NCBI GenBank assembly: GCA_043228905.1
Contig: JBHGNT010000005.1
Coordinates: 8,246,001 to 8,310,000 of the forward strand
DNA length: 64,000 nucleotides
Direction of reading: 5' to 3'
From: Azolla caroliniana
Lineage: Eukaryota; Polypodiophyta
Below the pieces are notes generated by a model. That model was not told the DNA's origin. It saw only the letters and a list, made by a program, of their open reading frames with translations, and ran no database searches. Position numbers and translations under genes: made by a program. Below are positions 1-9,548 of the stretch, piece after piece (within the stretch, counting starts at the first letter, position 1; every line of letters begins with the position of its first letter).

Positions 1-2
1 GC

Positions 3-3000
3 AAGAAACCCGGACACATCAAAGCCGACTGCCGCGCACTCAAGAACAAGAACGACAAGTCTCAGAAATCAGACAAGAAGAGTGGCCGGCATGAGGAGAT
101 CAATTACGTCAGCTTCTCAGCTGATGTGCTACCAAACGACCCGAATATACTATCAATCGAAAATCCAGTCGGATCAGAAGTTCTGCTCACGACTGAAGAA
201 TCGAGCACATGGCTCTTAGATTCGGGCGCGTCATTTCACGTGACTCCTCATCGATCCCAATTTCGGCAATATACGATCCGTCACTCCGACTCAGTTCGAG
301 TCGGCAACTCGCAACACTGTGACATCATTGGAATCGGCACAGTAGAGCTCAACCTTGCAGGTGGCTCTACACTTGTACTTCACAATGTCCGACATGTACC
401 CGAGCTCTCAAGACCATTGATCTCAGTCGGACAACTAGATGAAGACGGCATTCATGCCGGTTTTTCTTCGGGAGGGTGGACACTCCACAGGGGGAACCTC
501 CTGCTTGCTAGAGGACCCAAGATACACTCATTGTATCCGTTACATGTTACGCTCAGAGAGGGTAACCTGTTTTTGGTGGATATACCTGTGTCATCACTAT
601 GGCACAGAAGATTAGGACACCTCAGCAAGGCCGGCATTACGCACCTATCTAGAGCCGGATACATCCCTAAACTCTCCTTCTCGGACCATCAATTCTGCGA
701 ACATTGCCAGTATGGCAAACAAGCAGCCGCATCACACCCGACATCAGCACCAAGAGAAACGAGACCTCTCGATTTAGTCCACTCGGACGTCTGTGGCCCA
801 ATGCCGCATCAGTCTCTCGGCGGTGCCTCTTACTTCGTCAGTTTTATTTACGATTCAACTCGAAAGGTGTGGGCTTATCCAATTCGCACCAAAGATCGTG
901 TCTTCTCGATCTTCTCCGATTGGCTCGCTATGGTAGAAAATCAAACTGACCGAAAACTGAAATGCTTTCGGACCGACAATGGGGGAGAGTTCAAATCAGA
1001 AGAATTCGTCAAATTCTGCCGACAACGCGGCATCCGACGTGAATTTACGGCACCACACAGTCCGGAGCAAAACGGGATTGCAGAACGCATGAATCGGACA
1101 ATCCAAGAACGGATAGTTTCCATGCTCCAACACTCCGGACTGTCGGATGGCTTCTGGGCAGAGGCTCTACTCACGGCAGTACACATAATCAATATGTCGC
1201 CAAGCAGACCTCTAGGACTTCAAATTCCTCAGGAACTATGGATCGGCAGTAAGCCGAATTACGACAAGCTGAGGATCTTCGGATGCGAGGCGTACGCCCT
1301 TATTCCGAAAGATGATCGTCGAAAACTTGCACCTCGGTCCAGGAAATGCATTTTCCTTGGATATGGATCAGACGGCGAAATGGGATACCGACTCTGGGAC
1401 CCCGAACGCAGACAAATCGTTCGAAGTTCGGACGTTGTGTTCAACGAGTCGGCTATGAATCCATCAGTCGAAAAACCGATCGAAGTCCGAAGGGTAACAT
1501 TTTCCGATGTGCCGACCCTTCAAGAAGGCCCCGCTCTCAACACACGGTCAGCTTCACGGGTAGCTGAACCTTACACTACCGACTCGGACAACTCTGACTC
1601 GGCACATCAGAATAATTCGCTTTCGGACCATCCGACCTCGATACCCGATACGACCAGTCCAATCATACCTCGACGATCCGAGAGACTGTCGCAACCTCCG
1701 GAGAGGTATTCTCCTGGAATTTTCTTCACCGACGCCGGCGAACCGACGTCTTACGAAGAAGCATCGACATCTGTCGATTCAACCACCTGGCATCTGGCGA
1801 TGGAGTCGGAAATGCACTCCATTCGGGCAAACAAGTCTTGGGATCTGGTCGAATTACCTAAGAATCGACGTGCTCTTCCTTGCAAGTGGGTTTATCGACT
1901 AAAAGAGACGTCTGATTCGACCACCCCAAAGTACAAGGCCAGATTAGTTGCGAAGGGCTTCCGACAAGAATATGGCGTCTACTTCGACGAGATTTTTTCA
2001 CCAGTGGTGAAAATGACAACCCTTCGTTTTCTACTCGGCGTAGTGGCAGCCGACAACTTGGAGCTGATTCAGCTAGATGTCAAAACAGCCTTCCTCCATG
2101 GTGATCTTGAAGAGGAAATTTATATGGAGCAGCCAAAAGGCTTCGTGGCAACTGGCCAAGAACATCTAGTCTGCCGACTCAGGAAGAGTCTATACGGCCT
2201 CAAACAGGCACCGCGACAATGGTACAAGGAGTTCGACGACTTCATCCAATCGATCGGCTTCTCAAAAAGCGATGAGGACCATTGTCTTTTTACCAACACA
2301 GCTCAAGATGGATCACCCATCTTCCTCATCATTTACGTGGACGACATGCTAATTTCTGGACGCCACGCGGGCGAACTTGCCGATCTCATTCGGCAATTGC
2401 GGTTGAAGTTTGCCATGAAGGACCTCGGTCCTGCACGACACATACTTGGCATGAAGATTAGTCGGCATCGCGATAAACGACATCTTTTTTTGTCTCAGAC
2501 CGACTATATCGGACGTGTCTTGGAACGCTTCAACATGCAATCAGCCAAATCTGCTTCAACCCCGCTCCCCATGAATCTTCGGCTCTCTCAGCGAGACTGC
2601 CCGACATCCGGTCCGGAGGGGGAAGATATGAAGTCGGTACCGTATGCACCGGCAGTCGGCTCCCTTATGTACCTGATGGTCGCGACACGGCCTGATATTT
2701 CTCATGCCGTAGGAGTCGTTAGCAGATTTATGCACAATCCTGGCCGATCGCATTGGAACGCAGTCAAGCATGTGTTCAAATATCTGGCTGGCACAAAAGA
2801 CCACGGCATTCTTTTCGGTCCGAACTCAACCTCAGGCGTAGTCGATTACACCGACTCGGACTTCGCCGGCTGTATAGACAGTCGGAAATCAACAACTGGA
2901 TACTGCTTCAAATTCGGTAATGGAGCAATTTCGTGGAAGTCGAAACTTCAGGAGTGCACAGCGACCTCAACGACCGAAGCAGAATATGTAGCTGCGTCCG

Positions 3001-3317
3001 ACGCTGCAAAAGAAGCTTTGTGGCTCGGCCGGCTGGCGCACACGTTTCGACAAGTCGACCATGACTCGGCCCCAGTTGTCTACAGCGACAGTCAAGGTGC
3101 TGTTGCCTTGTCGAAAAATCCGGTTCACCACAACGCCTCCAAACATATCGACGTTCGATATCACTTCGTTCGGGACTGCGTCATTTCAGGGAAAATCGGT
3201 CTAGAGAAAATATCGACAACCGACAATGTCGCAGATGGAATGACCAAGTGTCTTTCGGCAGACCGCTTTCGGTCCCTTCGGCATCAGATGGGCGTAACGA
3301 CAAATCAGTCCGGTTAG
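3..3317 (+). CDS. Copia Gag-Pol polyprotein, C-terminal part (protease, integrase, reverse transcriptase, RNase H)
   Basis: The frame is already open at the window edge: the first codons encode the end of a CCHC zinc knuckle (KPGHIKADCR). An ATG start is therefore outside the window. Domains follow copia order. The aspartic protease has its DSG at nt 219-227. A GAG-pre-integrase motif contains LWHRRLGHLS. The integrase core has TDNGGEF. The reverse transcriptase has QLDVKTAFLHG and YVDDM (the latter at nt 2334-2348). The RNase H region contains DSDFAGCIDSRKSTTGY and, near its end, KHIDVRYHFVRD. The frame ends with TAG at 3315-3317. No in-frame stop interrupts more than 1,100 codons. The protein would copy element RNA into DNA inside virus-like particles and integrate it. 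Protease before integrase before RT identifies copia rather than gypsy. Confidence 0.95.
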   Translation, partial: KKPGHIKADCRALKNKNDKSQKSDKKSGRHEEINYVSFSADVLPNDPNILSIENPVGSEVLLTTEESSTWLLDSGASFHVTPHRSQFRQYTIRHSDSVRVGNSQHCDIIGIGTVELNLAGGSTLVLHNVRHVPELSRPLISVGQLDEDGIHAGFSSGGWTLHRGNLLLARGPKIHSLYPLHVTLREGNLFLVDIPVSSLWHRRLGHLSKAGITHLSRAGYIPKLSFSDHQFCEHCQYGKQAAASHPTSAPRETRPLDLVHSDVCGPMPHQSLGGASYFVSFIYDSTRKVWAYPIRTKDRVFSIFSDWLAMVENQTDRKLKCFRTDNGGEFKSEEFVKFCRQRGIRREFTAPHSPEQNGIAERMNRTIQERIVSMLQHSGLSDGFWAEALLTAVHIINMSPSRPLGLQIPQELWIGSKPNYDKLRIFGCEAYALIPKDDRRKLAPRSRKCIFLGYGSDGEMGYRLWDPERRQIVRSSDVVFNESAMNPSVEKPIEVRRVTFSDVPTLQEGPALNTRSASRVAEPYTTDSDNSDSAHQNNSLSDHPTSIPDTTSPIIPRRSERLSQPPERYSPGIFFTDAGEPTSYEEASTSVDSTTWHLAMESEMHSIRANKSWDLVELPKNRRALPCKWVYRLKETSDSTTPKYKARLVAKGFRQEYGVYFDEIFSPVVKMTTLRFLLGVVAADNLELIQLDVKTAFLHGDLEEEIYMEQPKGFVATGQEHLVCRLRKSLYGLKQAPRQWYKEFDDFIQSIGFSKSDEDHCLFTNTAQDGSPIFLIIYVDDMLISGRHAGELADLIRQLRLKFAMKDLGPARHILGMKISRHRDKRHLFLSQTDYIGRVLERFNMQSAKSASTPLPMNLRLSQRDCPTSGPEGEDMKSVPYAPAVGSLMYLMVATRPDISHAVGVVSRFMHNPGRSHWNAVKHVFKYLAGTKDHGILFGPNSTSGVVDYTDSDFAGCIDSRKSTTGYCFKFGNGAISWKSKLQECTATSTTEAEYVAASDAAKEALWLGRLAHTFRQVDHDSAPVVYSDSQGAVALSKNPVHHNASKHIDVRYHFVRDCVISGKIGLEKISTTDNVADGMTKCLSADRFRSLRHQMGVTTNQSG

Positions 3318-3510
3318 AGCCGGACACAGCGCAGGATGGTTTCCGACAACCGACATCAGTTCCTTAATGATCGGCTTCAACTCTTCCGACCCGACCAGTC
3401 CGGTCTTCTGCCTTCGGACCCTGCCGACTTGAACAAAACTGATATGTCCGAGAACCTAGGTTTATACCTGTAATCTTAGATAACCCATGTATACGCCCAT
3501 TACGGGGGAG

Positions 3511-3771
3511 TGTCGAATACAAGTGTATAATGGATGTATTCATACTATCTCTTTGTATAGATCAAGTTTGGGCCATTTGTGTAATTAGCATAAATGGTAG
3601 TTGCCCTAAGTCGGTCACTATATAAAGTGACCTTGTAACCTTTTTGTAAGGTTGGTTGTATTATTCTTTTCTATTGAATAAAGAGTCTTTTGTGCCTCTC
3701 TCTCTCTCTCTCTCTCTTTCTCTCTGTCTCTGTGCACGATCTTGCAAACTGTCATACGCAGGTACTCAACA
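3511..3771 (+). repeat. 3' LTR of copia element A
   Basis: It begins TGTCGAATAC directly after the purine tract tacgggggag and ends near TCAACA at 3766-3771, giving an LTR of about 261 bp. It contains a TATA-like box (ctatataaag, about 3619) and an AATAAA-like signal (gaataaag, about 3676). A CT-rich microsatellite occupies about 3695-3731. The right border is set by the imperfect terminal inverted repeat TGTCGA/TCAACA and by the start of foreign integrase-coding sequence. It could be off by about 10 bp. Confidence 0.7.
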
Positions 3772-6423
3772 CTAATCGAATGCTGCTTGATCTTCCGCAT
3801 CGACACGGCCTTGTCTCCAACACGTGGATCTACCTCATCGAACGGAAGAGCAAAGTCTTCGAATGTTTTCGGAACTTGCAAAGCTTAGTTGAACGGGAAA
3901 CGGAGAGGAAGGTCAAGTGCTTGCGGTCAGATGGCAGAAAAGAATACTTCTCCGGCCAATTCAATAGTTATCTGCAACAAAACGGAATTCGGAGAGAATT
4001 CAGCTGCAGATACACACTGAAGCAAAACGGTGTGGCCGAAAGGAAGAACCGGTCGATTGTCGACGCGGTAAGGGCAATGCTAGAGGAGAAGAGCATGCCC
4101 CAATTCTACTGGGTTGAGGCGGTCCGAACGGCCATCTACATCCAAAACTGGATCAAAGACAAGGTGTCAACACATGAACTGTATTTCGGGCGGAAGCCGA
4201 ATTTGAGGCACCTTCGGATATTCGGTAGCATAGCATTTGTGCATGTACTGGATGAGAAGCGGAAGAAGGTCGATCTGAAGTCGAAGAAGTGCATCCTAGT
4301 CGGTTACTCGCATGAGCAAAAAGGGTATAAGTGTTATAACCTCCGGACTAAGCAGGTCCCAGTAAGCCAAGATGTTGAGTTCGACGAGACGGCATCATGG
4401 TACTCTCTACCAACTCTGACTTTCGACTCAAACCCAATCCCGGAGTATGAGGCAAGTGAGCCAGAACCGGTCCAAATAGAAGATGACGACCTTGAGACTC
4501 TAGAAGAGAGTCCAAAATCGTTTCGGTTGAGCGGACCGAACGAGCGACTGGGTCAAAGTGACCAGTTGGATGAGGAACCGGCAAGTAGTGGAGACACTGT
4601 CGTGCTCTCCCCACGCAAGGAACCGAGGAGATGGTTCACGCGCAAAGAGAAGGGGAAGAAGAAGATGTCAAAATACGAAACCGGCAACGTTGAGTCGGAT
4701 CGGAGCGAATCCGACTCTAGAAAGGATGGAGGTGGATCTTCGGGAATGAAGTCCAAACAAGCCAAGAAGGGCCCCAAACCAATCTTCCCGCCAAAAGAAC
4801 CTCGTTACGCGGTACGGGTACAATGAGTACATGGCGCATCACTATGCGTACATGACCAAAGTGACGGAAGTGCATGAGCCAGAGAGCTATGTAGAAGCGG
4901 CAAAGGACGCAAATTGACGTGTTGCTATGGAGTAAGAAATGCGGGCACTCAATGCCAACGACACATGGGACCTCATTGACCCTCCCCGACACTGTAAACT
5001 GCTCGGTTGCAAATGGGTGTACAAGGTAAAGTACAATGTTGATGGTTCGGTTAACCGGTACAAGGCCCGGTTAGTGGCGAAGGGATACGCACAGACCCAG
5101 GAATCGATTACAACGAGACCTTCGCTCCGGTAGCGAAGATGACGACGGTTCATGTGGTACTGGCGGTTGTTGCAGCAAGGAGGTGGCATCTTCACCAGAT
5201 GGACGTGAAGAATGTGTTTCTTGAAGGTGACCTTGATGAATAGGTCTATATGATCCAACCTCCCGGTTTTCAGTCGGAGAGGAACAAGCGGCAGTGTGTC
5301 GGCTTAAAAAGTCACTTTACGGCCTGAAACAAGCCCCCCGAGCTTGGAATGCGAAGATCATGCACCGGTTGCGTAAGATGGGGTTTGTGACCTCTAAATT
5401 CGACTCATCGTTGTTCATCCGACAAAGTCCGGATGGTTCGGTTTGCATCTTACTTTATGTAGATGATTTAGTCATCACTGGGCCTGGACTCAATGAAATC
5501 GGCCATGTCGAGGCCCAGCTGTCGGACGCATTTGAGATGAAGGATCTGGGGGACCTTCATTATTTCCTTGGGATCGAGGTGATCCGAACCCCCGATGGCA
5601 TATTGCTCTCACAATGACACTATATGTTGAATATGTTGTACAAGTTCGGCATGACGGAATGTCGACTTGTCTCCACACCCCTAGACCGGAACCAGAAGCT
5701 CCGTCCCAACTCCGGATCGGCCTGCGATGAGAAACGGTTCCGACAAATAGTCGGAAGCCTGATATACTTGACAATCACCTGGCCTGACATCAATTATCCG
5801 GTCGGTGTGATCAGCCAATTCATGCATAAGCCGACCGTGGAGCACCTTCAGTGTGCGCATCAAATATTGTGGTATGTGAGTGGCACGAAGGACCGGGGAC
5901 TGTTATACCGACATGGTATAACTGCAGAGCTAGTCAGATACACAGATGCCGACTGGGCTAGTGATGCATCGGATCGCCGATCCACCTCCAGTTACATGTT
6001 TTCTCTAGGTAGCATGGTTGTTGCATGGAGCAGCAAAAAGCAGCCAATAGTGGCTCTGTTGAGCACTGAGGCTAAGTACCGGGGCGCTACCAATGCCACC
6101 TGTGAAGCCATCTGGCTTCGTAGACTGTTGCGAGATCTCTGGATCGAGGTGCCGACCTCGATCCTAATCTACTGCGACAACATAAGCAGCATACAGCTCG
6201 CCAAGAACCCCGTATTCCATGCTCGAACAAAGCACATAGAAGTGCATTATCACTTTGTGCGTGAGCGAATCCTAAGCGGTGAAGTCAAACTTCGGTATGT
6301 TTAGACTGATCGACAAGTTGCCAACATCTTCACCAACCGCTCGGATCGGACAAGTTGCAGCACTTCACCGAAATGCTTGGTGTTCAGCATCTCGACGTGG
6401 TGCACTTGAGGGGGAGAAATTAG
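3772..6423 (+). pseudogene. Broken copia pol of element B
   Basis: Integrase core motifs (QNGIRREFSC, LKQNGVAERKNR) and the GYS-containing region downstream are readable from 3772 to about 4826. RT follows in pieces: [20 protein letters not shown] near 5019, LYGLKQAPRAW near 5319 and YVDDLVI near 5457. RNase H lies at about 5624-6304 (DADWASDASDRRSTSSY, KHIEVHYHFVRERI). Breaks include TGA at 4824-4826, TAG at 5131-5133, a TAG within the RT core near 5240, TGA at 5615-5617, TAG at 6302-6304 and a frameshift near 6340. The normal copia C-terminus (GVQHLDVVHLRG) ends at the TAG near 6421-6423. The open frame that enters integrase from within the LTR of element A (from 3690) is chance read-through. 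Confidence 0.9.
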
Positions 6424-6871
6424 AATCGGCAAAGGCAAAGAAACTACTGATGGCACCGGAAAAGGAACCAGAAAGGGAAGAACCAATAAAGGGGGAGACA
6501 AGAGGAAAAAGGAAGCCGAGTCGACGAAGGAAGTCGACACATCCGAACAAGTCGGAACGAGCGGCAACGGCGGCAAAGTCAAGAAGGACAGAGTTGACCG
6601 GAAGGAGAAGGCCAAGACCCAGACATGGTCTGATGTGGTGAAGGGCATGAAACCGGAAGACGAGTTGAAGAACATCGACTCTGACAAGAGCGGGAACGAA
6701 TCGGAGACAGCCGATTCGCTTCAACTGTTGGATTCGGAGGAGCCGGATCAATTAAAGGCCAAGCGGACACGGATACAGCGGAAGTCGACGCCAACACGAA
6801 GGAACCAACGGGTCAACAAGCACCGGAGTCGAAGCAGTGAGGGAGCTGAAATGGGCCTATTGAGTAGATAA
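6410..6871 (+). CDS. Highly charged reading frame between pol and 3' LTR of element B
   Basis: Right after pol, a frame stays open for 153 codons, although pol itself is broken several times. Its product is rich in Lys, Arg, Glu, Ser and Thr: a basic first half (GGDKRKKEAESTKEVD), an acidic middle (KNIDSDKSGNESETADS) and an Arg-rich tail. It has no transmembrane segment, signal peptide or recognised domain. It lies between two purine-rich tracts, one at about 6407-6416 where a copia polypurine tract would be expected, the other next to the LTR at 7040. No start codon is clear; the first ATG in frame is at 6647. It may be an extra gene like those some plant copia lineages carry after pol, or only biased composition. 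Confidence 0.35.
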   Translation, partial: GGEIRIGKGKETTDGTGKGTRKGRTNKGGDKRKKEAESTKEVDTSEQVGTSGNGGKVKKDRVDRKEKAKTQTWSDVVKGMKPEDELKNIDSDKSGNESETADSLQLLDSEEPDQLKAKRTRIQRKSTPTRRNQRVNKHRSRSSEGAEMGLLSR

Positions 6872-7039
6872 GCCGACCGAGGAGGTCGAGGTGCACAGAA
6901 CCAGAAGGGTCGCGGCAAACAAGATCGGACCAGATGAGGAGCGTGAGGGCGGAGCGATGCTAGAAGGAGCCAGGTAGAAGAACCGGTTGCCACGGACACT
7001 AACACCACGATCCGACCTCAAGTTGAGCTTGAGGGGGAG

Positions 7040-7520
7040 TGTTGAGCGAGCAAGCTCAACTGGATCCGGATCGGCTGAATAAGCCTGAGCCAGATCAGCA
7101 TCCAGAAGGATGAGCCGGATTGGTATCTAGATGGTATCCGGAAACAACCGGCCGGATCAGGGAGACGGATCAGAGAGCCGGATTCGAGCAGGAACTGGAA
7201 GCCTAGTAGTAGCCGAGACTACTAGGTAATCATTGTCTCGTAGTTAGTGTCAGTCGCACGTAGGAATATTGAAGTACCTATCAGTACTTCTGTCAGTACT
7301 TCTGTCGGTCCTTTATGGACTTGTATGAATAGTGTTGTTTAGCACGTTGTATGTACAGAGTTACAAAGTATTTTTATTTTTGAATCTATGTTTACGTTCT
7401 GCTCTCTCTGTCTCTCCCACATATACTCTCTATGTACTAAGCTTCTCCATTAAACCTTCATCTTATTCTTTGTTGCTATCCGGCTGAGCCGGTTCTGTCT
7501 AACGCTTCCGCACATTAACA
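7040..7520 (+). repeat. 3' LTR of copia element B
   Basis: It starts TGTTGAGCGAGC immediately after the purine tract and ends at CATTAACA (7513-7520), giving about 481 bp with the imperfect terminal repeat TGTTGA/TTAACA. Internal CCGG-rich stretches (about 7060-7190) precede a T-rich 3' part. The 5' LTR for comparison is outside the window. Confidence 0.65.
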
Positions 7521-7647
7521 TTCACAATTAGTAATTGTCCAGTTAGGTTAAAATTGATATAAATCTAATCTTCATGACCCAACTTAGATATATTTTCCCA
7601 CTTCTTCTTTTTTAAATGGGTCTTTTGAGAATCTTTCGGACCATTCG

Positions 7648-9466
7648 ATGAAGAAAATTAAGCTAAAATATCAAAACTCACCGGTGGAGAACCCAAAACA
7701 ACCAGTTGCACATAATGTGAAAAAGGGAAAGAAACAACTTTTTCACGATGACATTAGGGAACAACCGTCTAACGAAGTTAGTCAAAAGGAGATGGTTGCA
7801 GCAATTGGTGGGGAGGACCTACCTGACCGTGATTTGACAAACAACGAGCGGTGCATGCAATATGTCAACTCGAAAAAGAAAGTTGTCCTATTTACCGCAA
7901 AAAAGAAGGGGGATGGTCAACTTATTAAAGAGAAACCCTTTACTTATGGCCGATTATTACGCCTTGACTACGACAACGCCGATTCCCTCAATCTTATCGT
8001 AATGGTGGACTATTCGAAGGGAGTCTGAAAAATGTTTCTGTCAGAAGATCAGCTTGTTAAGGATTCATGTGGTCCCGAATCTTTTAAAGTCGCCATCGAA
8101 ACTTCACAAAATCTTATAACAACATTAAGACCATATATACAAGGCCATATAACTCTGAAGGATGCATCGCCATCTCCGGTGAAGGCCCCACAAAAGGGCT
8201 CAAAGATGCAGTGGAGACCGGCAAAGAAAAAGATCACAAAGATGTCAGAGTCTGAATCATCAAGTTCAATAGATGAGGAGGAAACTCGGGCCACACCAGG
8301 TGTTGAGCTAGCATCTTGTGTTCTTTCTTCTGAGCAGAACAAGATTCGAAGATAGTTAATGCAAAAGAAACTTGTGAGAAAAGGTCAAGTCTTCAATTTG
8401 CGTATAACACACATTCGTAGGCCACTAGTAGATGTTAATACAAGACGAAGACCACTTGAGATTCGAGAGCCACATAGAATGCATGTTCAATATCTCAAGA
8501 AAAAAATGCAAATAAATCCACATGCCACAGTTGTACCATTTTTCGTAATGGTGGATCCTAACAAATGTTCTGCAATTGAGTATTTTGATGTGAGAAAGCA
8601 CGATCAATACAATTACTTTGTAATTGGTGGATCACATTCGGCTAAAGCACGACGGCAACTTGTAAGAGAGCACCCAACCACTTTTTTCTTCAAGTATGCC
8701 GAGTGTAAAATATACATGGACCTCACAACTGAAGAGGCAAAACTCTTGGCATGGAACCACAACAATGACAATGACTACCGGCAAAAAATGTTGTCCATCG
8801 CGCAGATAAGGTTCTTCCACCATCAATACTTGGACGTCAAACAAAAGTTCGATGTAAAGCTTCACTACTGACTCCGACGTCAATGTCTTCGTGAGGTCGG
8901 CATTGTTGGTGATGATAATGTTAAGTCAAATGGTCTTCGTAAGTACGAGTCATGGTTTCAACTAGTAGTCTTTAGAGATGGGGAAGTCTGGAACCTTCAA
9001 GATCAAATTTTCTCAATATGGGAGAATAAGGAGGTCAAGGGTCAACGGAAAAAAAGGTAGAGAAGACCCCCATCTCGAATTGAAATCACAAGCGGCGAAG
9101 AACATCAACCTGACAATTGAAGAAGCAGCAGATGACATGAAGTTGTCTCTATGGAGAGCAATGCAAGGTATTAAGGATGAGCCGCTATTAGTGTCAGTGT
9201 TGTCAATGGTTATGGCCAAAGAATTGAGCCTAGAAGAGATGGTCACAACAAGTAAGTCTTGTCAAATAGTTAAATGAAACAGTTATGGTTTTATATAAAG
9301 TTCTAATATCTATTGGTGATTTCATAGTCATAAGATATATATGAAAATCCAAGAAGTTATGATGAAACAACTTGGATGTATAACTTGGGAACAAGTGACT
9401 GAGGATTATCCTCTAACGTCTTCATATAAAGCGTTATTTGAGTATTTCATTGCATTCAAGGATTGG
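7648..9466 (+). pseudogene. ParB-like domain half of a ParB/DNA-methyltransferase gene (decayed)
   Basis: One reading frame runs from ATG 7648 to about 9057, broken by TGA 8026-8028, TAG 8353-8355 and TGA 8869-8871. It then shifts to the frame open at 8978-9251. The first 200 codons are Lys-rich and acidic, with no recognised fold. The part from about 8359 looks like a ParB/sulfiredoxin-like domain: IREPHRMHVQYL with NPHATVVPFFVMVD, then the ligand-loop-like FVIGGSHSAKARRQL (8615-8659), then EEAKLLAWNHNNDNDYRQ (8731-8784), which resembles the Glu/Asn-rich ParB stretch. A good splice donor (acaa|GTAAGT, 9252) ends this exon. A further exon lies at 9328-9466, bounded by an ..ATAG acceptor and a GTTAGT donor. 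The family assignment rests on motif reading, not on a search. Loss of the true N-terminus next to the copia LTR is possible. Confidence 0.6.
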
Positions 9467-9548
9467 GTTAGTATTCGTCTTTATAAGAATGATTTCTTAA
9501 TATGTAAATGTTGTGTATTAATAGTCGATGCCTTATTTTCTCTATTAG

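Larger units (their letters stand above)
1..3771 (+). mobile_element. Ty1/copia retrotransposon A, 3' portion (5' end outside the window)
   Basis: This is the 3' part of a copia-type LTR retrotransposon. It contains the end of a gag zinc knuckle, the whole pol region in one open frame, a purine-rich polypurine tract at about 3503-3510 and a 3' LTR starting with TG at 3511. The pol frame has no stop or frameshift, so this copy is young or recently active. The sequence right after the LTR (from about 3772) is mid-integrase of another copia element, so element A is inserted inside an older relative. Its 5' LTR and target duplication lie left of the window and cannot be checked. Confidence 0.9.
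3772..7520 (+). mobile_element. Ty1/copia retrotransposon B, decayed and split by element A
   Basis: This older copia element is the host of element A. It resumes in mid-integrase at 3772 and runs through RT and RNase H with several stops and frameshifts. After pol there is an extra highly charged reading frame, then a purine tract (cttgagggggag, about 7028-7039) and an LTR from 7040. The pol sequence is clearly diverged from element A (different integrase and RNase H residues), so it belongs to another copia family. The 5' half should lie left of the window, beyond element A. Confidence 0.85.

Noticed and set aside
3690-4826. 378-codon frame as an independent gene
   Set aside because: Its first part is LTR sequence and its remainder is a copia integrase fragment; it is a chance fusion at a nested insertion.
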